From contig CAKTWW010000031.1 of assembly GCA_934630855.1 (NCBI GenBank), forward strand, positions 1 through 26,158: a DNA stretch of 26,158 nt. Direction: 5' to 3'. Under the pieces are notes generated by a model. That model was not told the origin of the DNA. It made no database searches and saw nothing but the letters and a program-made list of their open reading frames with translations. Below are positions 16,294 through 23,362 of this stretch, piece after piece (position 1 is the first letter of the stretch; every line of letters starts with the position of its first letter). The DNA comes from an uncultured Collinsella sp. (GTDB taxonomy: Bacteria > Actinomycetota > Coriobacteriia > Coriobacteriales > Coriobacteriaceae). The position numbers and the translations under genes are program-made.

Positions 16294-17953
16294 GAAGTTT
16301 AGCTCCTTCCCGATCTTGTTTGCGCTGCTCGCTCTCTTGATCGGCACCTGCGCGGTCGTGTTCCCCGCTTCCGCGCAGGCCGCGCCGACCTCGACCGGTT
16401 CTATCACGGTGAGCGGCACCGTGGCGAGCAGCTACGACGCCTACCAGATCTTTAGCGCCGACGTCGTCGACGGCGACAGCGACGCCAAGATCGCCACCGA
16501 CCTCGCTTGGGCAAACGACGCGGCGCGCGACGCTGTCCTGCCCGTGCTGCACAGCGCTGGCATGCCCAGTTCCCAGACCACCGCGCAGGAAGCTGCCGAG
16601 TGGCTCAACGCCGATTCCCACCTTACGAGCGCGCTGAGCGCACAGCTCGCTCGTTCCCTCCAGAGCTCTGGCGCTGTGTCCGTGGCCCTTAACGCGGGCA
16701 CGGCGGCCGAGCTACCCTGCGGCTACTGGCTCATCGTCGCCGACGACGACGCCATCGCCCTGAACGAGGTCGGCACCGTGCCGATCATGGTGCTGGTGGG
16801 CGGCAGTGCCGTCACCGTCAAGCCCAAGGCCGCGACGCCCAAGGTGGCCAAGCACGTGCTGGAGGACAGCACCGCCGCCTGGGGCAAGGCCGCCGACGCC
16901 ACGGTCGCCGACGACCTGTACTGGCGCCTCTCGGCCACGGTCCCGGCGGGGCTTTCCGCCTACGACGCCTACTCGGTGCAGTTCGTCGACACCATGAGCG
17001 CGGGGCTCGACCCCTCCAAGGTCGCCGCGAGCATGCACGTGTACGTGGCGGCGGGTGCGGACGGCGGCTTCGATGCGGTCAAGACCGGCAAGGACGGCCG
17101 CGCCGGCACCGAGCCCACGCAGGGCTGGACCGACATCACGGCCCAGTGCGTCACCAAGGTGGCCGCGGACGGAACCTTCACCGTGCGCACCGGCGACCTG
17201 ATCGCCGCGCTCGGCGGGGCCGACGCCTTCACCGCGGGCGCCCGCGTGGTCGCCGTGTACGACGCGCCGCTCAACAGCGGCTGCAACCACGGCATCGCCA
17301 AGGGCAACCCCAACGAGGTCTACCTGCGCTACCCGCGCTCTCCCTTCGCCGACCAGTCCGGCGACGCCGGCTTCACCCGCACGCCGAGCGATGACGCGAC
17401 GGCCTACACCTGGGATCTCGCGCTCACCAAGCGCGGCAGCGACGGCGACAAGCCGCTGCCCGGGGCGGTTCTGAGCATCACCGACGACCGCGGTCGCACG
17501 CTGGCGGCCAATGGCACGTGGGATGCGGAGGGCAAAGCAACCGTTACCACGGGCGAGGATGGCCGCGTGGCCGTCTCGGGTGTGGACTCGGGCAAGCTGG
17601 AGGTCCGCGAGCTCAAGGCACCCAAGGGCTACATCGCCTTTGAGGGCGTGCGCTCCGTGACAGTCAAGGCCGAGGGCCTGGACGTCGACCAGGTGGCCGC
17701 CGCCAAGCCCAAGCTCACCATCACCGCCGAGTCGCCCCTACGCGCCGACAGCGCGGACGGGTCGACGGGCAGCCTGGAGGCGTCGCTCATCAACACGCCC
17801 ACCGGCACACCCCCTAGCATTACCACCGGAGGCTTTATGCCCTCGACTGGCGATATGGCAATGTACGCCGCGGCCGCCGCAGCGGTCGCCGGAGCCGCAC
17901 TCCTCGTGGTCGCGCTCCTGATCAAGCGGGGAGGCGGCAACCATGCAGAGTAG
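16286..17953 (+). CDS. SpaA-like pilin with MPSTG sorting signal
   Basis: 555 residues from GTG 16286, five bases after GGAGGTGA and overlapping the adhesin stop by 8 bases, so translation is coupled. The signal peptide ends near ASAQA (about residue 32). The N-terminal domain begins SGTVASSYDAYQIFSADV, as in isopeptide-forming fimbrial subunits. A D2-type domain follows (VAKHVLEDSTAAWG to about 370), then a CnaB/SpaA domain with E-box LEVRELKAPKGY (438-449, Glu442). The sorting signal is MPSTG (518-522), then DMAMYAAAAAAVAGAALLVVALL and a basic tail. Its codons are much more GC-rich than those of both neighbouring pilus genes. With its different sorting motif it may be a base or ancillary pilin. 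Which subunit is the shaft cannot be proven here. Confidence 0.87.
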   Translation: MNKKFSSFPILFALLALLIGTCAVVFPASAQAAPTSTGSITVSGTVASSYDAYQIFSADVVDGDSDAKIATDLAWANDAARDAVLPVLHSAGMPSSQTTAQEAAEWLNADSHLTSALSAQLARSLQSSGAVSVALNAGTAAELPCGYWLIVADDDAIALNEVGTVPIMVLVGGSAVTVKPKAATPKVAKHVLEDSTAAWGKAADATVADDLYWRLSATVPAGLSAYDAYSVQFVDTMSAGLDPSKVAASMHVYVAAGADGGFDAVKTGKDGRAGTEPTQGWTDITAQCVTKVAADGTFTVRTGDLIAALGGADAFTAGARVVAVYDAPLNSGCNHGIAKGNPNEVYLRYPRSPFADQSGDAGFTRTPSDDATAYTWDLALTKRGSDGDKPLPGAVLSITDDRGRTLAANGTWDAEGKATVTTGEDGRVAVSGVDSGKLEVRELKAPKGYIAFEGVRSVTVKAEGLDVDQVAAAKPKLTITAESPLRADSADGSTGSLEASLINTPTGTPPSITTGGFMPSTGDMAMYAAAAAAVAGAALLVVALLIKRGGGNHAE

Positions 17954-18061
17954 CCAATGGCCCCACAGAGAGCGGGGCGAGACATAACCAAGCAGATGCT
18001 TAGACACAGACAGATGGTTTTAGATCAAATGGACTTCAAGCAGAAAGCAGAGGAAAAGAAG

Positions 18062-19774
18062 ATGAGTATGAGCAAGAACATCGCCCGCTTGGCAGTAACG
18101 GCCGGCCTCACGGCGGCGCTGAGCTTTGGTGGCGTCATGGCCCCGGTGACCATGGCGTTTGCTGATGGTGCGACTACTTCGACCAATAGCATTAAGATCA
18201 ATAAGAACAATGCGAATGGCGACGTGAAGTACAAGGCTTATCAGATCTTTGAGGCTGATGTCGCGGATGAGACCGGCAAGACTGATAAGGTCGTTTCGAA
18301 TGTTAAGTGGGCGACTGGCATTAATGATACGACACGAACTGCCATCATCGATGCCGTCAAGGCCGCAACGAATGGCAATAGCCTTCCTGAGAATCCTTCT
18401 GCTCAGGACGTTGCCGATTGGTTGTCTGCCAATATTAATGGGACCACGAAAGAAACGGTTCTCAAGGACACTGATTTGCTCAATACGCTTGCTGGGCTGG
18501 TTGCGGAGAAAGTCACTCCGAGCACTCCGAAGGATACTACGGATGCTTCGTTTGCAGCAGGCACCAAGGTTTCTTTCGGCAAATCAGGTTATTACCTGTT
18601 TCTGACCGATGCGAGCACTTTGGCTTCGGATGGGGCTGCCAGCAGCAAGAATACTGCCACTTCTCCGATTTATGCCGTTGTGGGCGCCGGCGATGTGGTG
18701 GTTACCGAGAAAACCAGCATTCCTACGGTTGAAAAGCAGGTACGCGAGGGCTCGAAATGGGGAAAGGTGAGTGACTCACAGATTGGCGAGAAGATCGAGT
18801 ATAAGTTGACCGGCTCCGTCGCCAGCAACATCGACACCTTTACTACGTACAAATATGAGTTCCATGACCATCTTTCCGTTGGACTGGAGGCCGACAAGAC
18901 TTCCGTTAAGGTGACAATTGGCGACAAAGTTATCCAGTCTTCAAATGGTTACACAGTGAACCTTTCAGACACCACGGACGCTTCCGGAAACTTAACTGGT
19001 GGTCATGACCTGTCGATTTCCTTCACTGACCTCAAGGCTGCTGCAAAAGCTGCAGGTGTGACGCTTAAGGGTGACTCCAAGGTCGTCGTGACCTATGAAG
19101 CAAAGCTGACCGATAAGGCTGAATATACGACCAACGGCAACACCAATGATGTCAAGCTTGTCTATTCTAATAACCCCATGGTTGACGGTACTGGCACGTC
19201 CGAGTCGGACGAGGTCACTGACTATGTCTTTGGTCTCGATGTCACCAAGACTGCTTCGGATGATTCGCAAAAGAAGCTTGTTGCTGGATTTAAGGTTAAA
19301 ATGACCAAAGAGGGAACCACCCCTGTTGACGGTGAAAAATGGCTGACGGCGACTGGCGGACTCACTAGCGATGCAAGCAATGCTGGGGTGTTTAAGACCA
19401 AAGAATTAGACAGCAAAGTCTTTATCCCTGGTCTTGTTGCGGGTGAGTACGAGATTACGGAGTGCGAGACGCCCGCGGGTTATAACTCCATTAGCTTTAC
19501 CATTACGGTGACGCCTACGTACGACGAGACGACCGGTAAACTGACAAAGCTCACCGTAACCGACAGTTCTGATATGGTCACTTCTGAGCTCGATAAAAAC
19601 GTTGATTCGACCAAGATCCCCGTCACCATCGTCGACCAGAAGGGCTCCGGCCTCCCGCTCACCGGTCTTAACGGCGTGACCTTCACCTGGATCGCTGGTG
19701 GCGCGGTGCTGTGCATCGGCGTGGCGCACCTCATCCGCAGCCGTAAGCAGGCTGAGGAGTCCGAGCAGGAGTAA
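18062..19774 (+). CDS. SpaA-like backbone pilin with LPLTG sorting signal
   Basis: 570 residues from ATG 18062, seven bases after AGAGGA. An upstream in-frame extension exists but lacks a signal-peptide-like start. Signal peptide 1-34 (cut after AFA). The N-terminal domain (VKYKAYQIFEADV, residues about 50-210) and the D2 isopeptide-forming domain (VEKQVREGSKWG, about 220-390) are those of sortase-assembled shaft pilins. A CnaB domain (about 400-510) carries the E-box YEITECETPAGY (463-474, Glu467). The sorting signal is LPLTG (531-535), then a membrane helix and a basic/acidic tail. Sortase C would join subunits through a Lys, and the E-box Glu would support an internal isopeptide bond. The middle of the gene is lower in GC than its two ends, suggesting cassette exchange. 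It is last before a strong terminator; a 108-bp gap separates it from the preceding pilin. Confidence 0.9.
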   Translation: MSMSKNIARLAVTAGLTAALSFGGVMAPVTMAFADGATTSTNSIKINKNNANGDVKYKAYQIFEADVADETGKTDKVVSNVKWATGINDTTRTAIIDAVKAATNGNSLPENPSAQDVADWLSANINGTTKETVLKDTDLLNTLAGLVAEKVTPSTPKDTTDASFAAGTKVSFGKSGYYLFLTDASTLASDGAASSKNTATSPIYAVVGAGDVVVTEKTSIPTVEKQVREGSKWGKVSDSQIGEKIEYKLTGSVASNIDTFTTYKYEFHDHLSVGLEADKTSVKVTIGDKVIQSSNGYTVNLSDTTDASGNLTGGHDLSISFTDLKAAAKAAGVTLKGDSKVVVTYEAKLTDKAEYTTNGNTNDVKLVYSNNPMVDGTGTSESDEVTDYVFGLDVTKTASDDSQKKLVAGFKVKMTKEGTTPVDGEKWLTATGGLTSDASNAGVFKTKELDSKVFIPGLVAGEYEITECETPAGYNSISFTITVTPTYDETTGKLTKLTVTDSSDMVTSELDKNVDSTKIPVTIVDQKGSGLPLTGLNGVTFTWIAGGAVLCIGVAHLIRSRKQAEESEQE

Positions 19775-20313
19775 CGCTCACTCACCCATCCCTTTGGCAG
19801 GTGGGATGTGATGGCCATGAGACTTGCGGACACTTTTCTCGTCCATTGACGTTCTTGCTTTGCCATTCTCTTTTCGGGGCAAACTCCGCGCTGGAGTTTG
19901 CCCCGTTTTTTTTGATAACGCAGGCAGCCTCCACCGTCCGATGCGGACTCATTCGTCATCGCGTTTCTTGACTCGTATGAGGTTCGGTTTAAGGTCCGTA
20001 GGCGCACGCGCGGTGCGGACGGTAGAAGGCATTTGCGCCGCGCGTGCAAGATTAGAATGCCCGTGGTTCGGAGTCCGGGCATTTAACAACACCGGAAACT
20101 AGTCGCCCGCGCTTTCGAACACTTACGCGGGGCGCATCGTTTCCTGTATCGATTCTATCCCGCATCGCCCCGTCGATTCGGGACATTTTGAAAACTCAAA
20201 TGCTGACCCATGCTCGACCAGATAATGCAGTCTGACTGCGTTGTCCGGGGTAGATGCTCGCTAATCGGCTATTATTTGTTTAGACAACTTGAGTTGTAGA
20301 GGAGTGACCGGCG
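19775..20313. other. Intergenic region between pilin and sortase genes, structured, no gene seen
   Basis: No convincing coding sequence in 539 bases. After the pilus terminator (19875-19913) comes a GC-rich stretch able to form hairpins. GCACGCGCGG (20004-20013) pairs with CCGCGCGTGC (20038-20047), competing with GGCGCA (20001-20006)/TGCGCC (20034-20039). AATGCCCG (20056-20063) pairs with CGGGCATT (20076-20083). A possible -10 (TATTAT, 20270-20275) lies about 40 bp before the sortase start, but no good -35 is present. ACAAC-TTGA-GTTGT forms a small dyad near 20284-20297. Confidence 0.5.
19875..19913 (+). terminator. Intrinsic terminator of the pilus operon
   Basis: Perfect 13-bp stem, CGGGGCAAACTCC (19875-19887) with GGAGTTTGCCCCG (19893-19905), loop GCGCT, then eight T (19906-19913). 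It lies 100 bp after the pilin stop and separates pilin from sortase transcription. Confidence 0.96.
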
Positions 20314-21252
20314 ATGGTGCAGGGCGCCAAACACATGAAGAGCGATAACGCCGCGGACAACGGTGGCTCAAGCCCTCAGCCCAAATCTCAACCAAAGCCC
20401 AAGCGCCGCCGCAAGCGACTGCCGCGCTGGGCTGATCGGCTCATCACCATCGTCATCATACTTATTGGCGTGGGCCTTATGACCTGGCCATGGATCTTGG
20501 ACCGGCTCGAGGCCTCGGGCGTGTTCAACCAGATCAGCACCGTATCCAGCACCGTGGATGCGCTTTCGGAAGAGGAACGCGAGCGCATCCTACTCCAAGC
20601 GCGTTCCTTTAACGAGCAACTTGCCGGCGAGGTCACCGAGCTTCCCGCCGACCAGATCGAGCCCTACGATCAGCAGCTCATCTTTGACCGCGACCCCATG
20701 ATGAGTTGGGTCGAGATCCCCTCCATCGACGTGAGCATGCCCATCTACCACGGCACGAGCGAGGAAGTCCTTATGGCGGGCGTTGGCCACCTGGAGGGCA
20801 CGAGCCTGCCGGTGGGCGGCACCTCGACGCATTGCGTGCTCACCGCGCACTCGGGCATGCGCAACCTGAGCATGTTCGATGACATCCACTCGCTGGAGCC
20901 CGGCGACCTGGTGCTGTTGCACACCATGAATAAGACGCTCGCCTACAAGATGGTCGACTCCGAGGTCGTGCTGCCCGAGGAGATGGAGTCGCTGACCATC
21001 GAACCCGGCGCCGATAAGGTGACGCTCGTCACCTGCACACCCTACGGCGTGAATGACCACCGTCTGCTGGTACATTGCGTGCGCACCAAGTACAACAAGA
21101 AGGACGTCGACAAGCAAAAGTCGCTCGCCGGCCGCCACTGGGGTAAGCGCGAGTTCGCCGTGCTCATCGTGGTCGTGGCCATCCTGCTGTTGCTGCTGGA
21201 CATCGTGGTCCACGCGGTCCGCAAACGCTGCAAGGCCAAGGCCTCGGCATAG
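20314..21252 (+). CDS. Class C sortase (pilin polymerase)
   Basis: 312-residue membrane transpeptidase that cuts LPXTG-like sorting signals and joins pilin subunits. A Lys/Arg/Pro-rich cytoplasmic start (KPKRRRKRLPR) precedes a membrane helix (43-62). The catalytic domain has His179 (LTAHSG), Cys241 (VTCTPYG) and Arg250 (DHRLLVH), and a second helix (281-302) with a basic tail gives the two-anchor topology typical of class C. DPM at 127-129 lies where class C enzymes have their DPW/DPF active-site lid. The start is ATG 20314 after GAGGAG; an in-frame ATG at 20335 has no ribosome site. It is the only sortase in the window and lies 540 bp downstream of the pilin genes behind a terminator, so it is probably expressed separately from them. 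Confidence 0.95.
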   Translation: MVQGAKHMKSDNAADNGGSSPQPKSQPKPKRRRKRLPRWADRLITIVIILIGVGLMTWPWILDRLEASGVFNQISTVSSTVDALSEEERERILLQARSFNEQLAGEVTELPADQIEPYDQQLIFDRDPMMSWVEIPSIDVSMPIYHGTSEEVLMAGVGHLEGTSLPVGGTSTHCVLTAHSGMRNLSMFDDIHSLEPGDLVLLHTMNKTLAYKMVDSEVVLPEEMESLTIEPGADKVTLVTCTPYGVNDHRLLVHCVRTKYNKKDVDKQKSLAGRHWGKREFAVLIVVVAILLLLLDIVVHAVRKRCKAKASA

Positions 21253-21263
21253 CCATTGTTCGG

Positions 21264-21299
21264 AACCACCACAATGGGGACAGGCACCTTTGTGGTGGT
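21264..21299 (+). repeat. Palindromic repeat family A, copy 4
   Basis: Arms ACCACCACAATGG (21265-21277) and CCTTTGTGGTGGT (21287-21299) pair except for one T:T position; the loop is again GGACAGGCA. It begins 12 nt after the sortase stop. No T run follows, so terminator function is doubtful for this copy. Confidence 0.83.
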
Positions 21300-21310
21300 C
21301 GGGGGTGCCC

Positions 21311-21376
21311 AAACCGTCCCAACATTCGATGAAAATCGCGTTTTTGGCGAAATACGTCGAATGTTGGGACGGTTTT
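21311..21376 (+). repeat. Palindromic repeat family B, copy 3 (different loop)
   Basis: Perfect 19-bp arms at 21311-21329 and 21357-21375 with the same core, CCGTCCCAACATTCGA, but an unrelated 27-nt loop, followed by TTTT. GGGACGGTTTT, the outer end of the right arm, is repeated 21 bp further on (21387-21397), followed by a nested fold-back (GGTCC-GCC-GGACC). Family A copy 4 lies 12 bp upstream, so the two families are in tandem here. Confidence 0.84.
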
Positions 21377-21495
21377 GGTTGCAGGCGGGACGGTTTTCGC
21401 CGCAGGTCCGCCGGACCCGCCCTGCCAATCCGCCGTCCTCGTTACGTTTTCGCTGCATTTGGGTAAAGCGCCTGCTCCAAGCCGGCGTTGCCCTG

Positions 21496-21501
21496 TATAC
21501 T
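21496..21501 (+). promoter_or_regulatory. Likely -10 box of the gatCAB operon
   Basis: TATACT at 21496-21501 is a near-consensus -10 placed about 35 bp before the gatC start; no clear -35 is present at 17 bp. Confidence 0.4.
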
Positions 21502-21536
21502 AGAGCGGTTTAACTGTTATGCGGAAGGGAGCGCCT

Positions 21537-21848
21537 ATGGCACTCAGCGAGAAAGACGTGCGCGGCATCGCCGAGTACGCAAAGATCGCACTGACCGATG
21601 ACGAGCTCACCCAGATGACGTCCTACATGAACGACGCCGTCCAGATGCTCGAGCCCGTCTTGCAATATGACTTGCCCGACGTGGAGCCCACGTTCCATCC
21701 CATCGGAAGCCTGTCCAACGTGATGGGCGACGACCTGCGCGAGCCCGAGCGCGACCTGCCGCTCGACGTCGCGCTGGAAAACGCCGGCAGCGCGCGCGAC
21801 CGCTACTTCCGCGTGCCGTCCATTTTGGGAGAGGGGGAGAGCGAGTAA
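21537..21848 (+). CDS. gatC: Asp-tRNA(Asn)/Glu-tRNA(Gln) amidotransferase subunit C
   Basis: 103 residues from ATG 21537, five to six bases after AAGGGAG. The family pattern is clear: LSEKDVRGIAEYAKIALTDDEL at the start, a helix with MNDAVQMLEPVLQYD, and the C-terminal DVALENAGSARDRYFRVPSIL, which wraps between GatA and GatB. GatC stabilises the GatAB heterotrimer, which makes Gln-tRNA and Asn-tRNA from misacylated Glu-tRNA(Gln) and Asp-tRNA(Asn). The stop and the gatA start share one base (TAATG), showing translational coupling. First gene of the operon. Confidence 0.95.
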   Translation: MALSEKDVRGIAEYAKIALTDDELTQMTSYMNDAVQMLEPVLQYDLPDVEPTFHPIGSLSNVMGDDLREPERDLPLDVALENAGSARDRYFRVPSILGEGESE

Positions 21849-23362
21849 TGACCCAGAGCTTCGATTCCCTTACCGCCGCCCAGATCGCCGCGGGCGTTGC
21901 CGCCGGCGACTTTACCGCTACCGAGGTGGCTCAGGCCTCCCTTGCAGCCATCGAGGCGCGCGAGGGCGGGGTCCAGGCATTCCTGCAGGTGTCGCCCGAG
22001 CTCGCACTCGAGGCCGCCGCGCGCGTGGATGCCGACCGTGCCGCCGGAAAGCCGCTGCCCCCGCTCGCGGGCGTGCCGCTGGCCATCAAGGACAACATGA
22101 ACCTCGTGGGCACGTGCACCACCTGCGCCTCCCGCATGCTCGGGGATTACCAGAGCGTCTACACCGCCACCTGCGTCCAGCGCATGCTCGACGCCGGCTG
22201 CCTGCCCATGGGCAAGGCCAACATGGACGAGTTCGCCTTTGGTAGCTCTACCGAGAGCTCGGCCTTCCACCGCACCAACAACCCCTGGGATACCGAGCGC
22301 GTGCCCGGCGGTTCCTCGGGTGGCTCCGCTGCTGCCGTCGCCGCGGGCGAGGTCGCGCTCTCGCTGGGTTCGGACACCGGCGGCTCCATCCGCCAGCCGG
22401 CGGCGCTCTGCGGCGTGGTGGGCCTTAAGCCCACGTATGGCGCCGTGAGCCGCTACGGCGTGGTGGCCTTTGGCTCGTCGCTCGACCAGGTGGGTCCCTT
22501 TGGCCGCACGGTCGAGGACGTCGCGCTGGCCATGAACGCGCTCACCGGCGCGGGCCACGATCCGTACGACTGCACCAGCCAGGACTGCGCCGTCGACTTT
22601 ACCGAGCACCTCAACGACAGCATCGAGGGCAAGCGCGTGGGCATCATCCCCGCGTTTATGGAGGCCGAGGGCCTGACGCCCGAGGTCAAGGCCGCTGTTC
22701 AGCGCGCCGCCCAGGAGCTGCAGAACCAGGGCGCCGAGCTGGTCGAGGTCGACCTGCCGCATCTGGACGCCGCCATCGCTGCCTACTACGTCATCGGCCC
22801 GGCCGAGGCGTTCTCCAACCTTGCCCGCTTTGACGGCATTCGCTACGGCTACCAGGAGGAGGGCTGCGCCAACCTGTCCGACCAGAGCTCGCTCTCGCGC
22901 GCCCACGGCTTTGGTGCCGAGGCCAAGCGCCGTCAGATGCTCGGCGCCTACCTGCTGAGCTCGGGCGTATACGACAAGTACTACTACGCCGCGCAGAAGG
23001 CCCGTACGCTCATCACGCAGGATTACGACGCCGCGTATGCCAAGGTGGACACGATCCTGATGCCCGCCTCGCCGCGCACGGCCTTTAAGTTTGGCGAGAT
23101 CAGCGACCCCACGCAGATGTACCTGTCCGACCTGTACACCATTTCGCTCAACATCTGCGGCAACGGCGGCATTTCGGTGCCGCTGGGTTTGGGCGAGGAC
23201 AGCAAGCTGCCCGTTTCTGCCCAGCTGGTGGGGCCTGCCTTTAAGGACCGTCAGCTGCTCACGTTTGCCCGCGCCCTGGAGCGCGGCTTTGCCGATGCCG
23301 CCACGGGTGCGCCCGCGCTTTCCGTCGCGCCCGATTTTGCCGGGAAGGGAGGCGAGCTGTAA
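21848..23362 (+). CDS. gatA: Asp-tRNA(Asn)/Glu-tRNA(Gln) amidotransferase subunit A (amidase)
   Basis: 504 residues from ATG 21848. This amidase-signature subunit releases ammonia from glutamine and channels it to GatB. The Ser-cisSer-Lys triad is visible: Lys81 in AIKDNM, cis-Ser156 in GGSSGGSA, and nucleophile Ser180 in GSDTGGSIRQPA. The motif GLKPTYGAVSRYGVVAFGSS follows, then FGRTVEDVALAMNALTG. Length fits the family (480-500). It is coupled to gatC and gatB by TAATG overlaps on both sides. Confidence 0.97.
   Translation: MTQSFDSLTAAQIAAGVAAGDFTATEVAQASLAAIEAREGGVQAFLQVSPELALEAAARVDADRAAGKPLPPLAGVPLAIKDNMNLVGTCTTCASRMLGDYQSVYTATCVQRMLDAGCLPMGKANMDEFAFGSSTESSAFHRTNNPWDTERVPGGSSGGSAAAVAAGEVALSLGSDTGGSIRQPAALCGVVGLKPTYGAVSRYGVVAFGSSLDQVGPFGRTVEDVALAMNALTGAGHDPYDCTSQDCAVDFTEHLNDSIEGKRVGIIPAFMEAEGLTPEVKAAVQRAAQELQNQGAELVEVDLPHLDAAIAAYYVIGPAEAFSNLARFDGIRYGYQEEGCANLSDQSSLSRAHGFGAEAKRRQMLGAYLLSSGVYDKYYYAAQKARTLITQDYDAAYAKVDTILMPASPRTAFKFGEISDPTQMYLSDLYTISLNICGNGGISVPLGLGEDSKLPVSAQLVGPAFKDRQLLTFARALERGFADAATGAPALSVAPDFAGKGGEL

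Noticed and set aside
17957..18061. Longer start for the last pilin at 17957
   Set aside because: The extension is hydrophilic and would bury the signal peptide; ATG 18062 has a good ribosome site and an immediate signal sequence.
19930..20085. tRNA or SRP RNA in the pilin-sortase gap
   Set aside because: TTCG and GGTCCG strings occur, but no acceptor/anticodon arm arrangement or SRP core motif could be drawn.
19824..20102. Small plus-strand open frame of 92 codons after the pilus operon
   Set aside because: It runs straight through the perfect intrinsic terminator, has no ribosome site and no domain.
21803..22906. Minus-strand open frame opposite gatA
   Set aside because: Shadow of the well-supported gatA gene.
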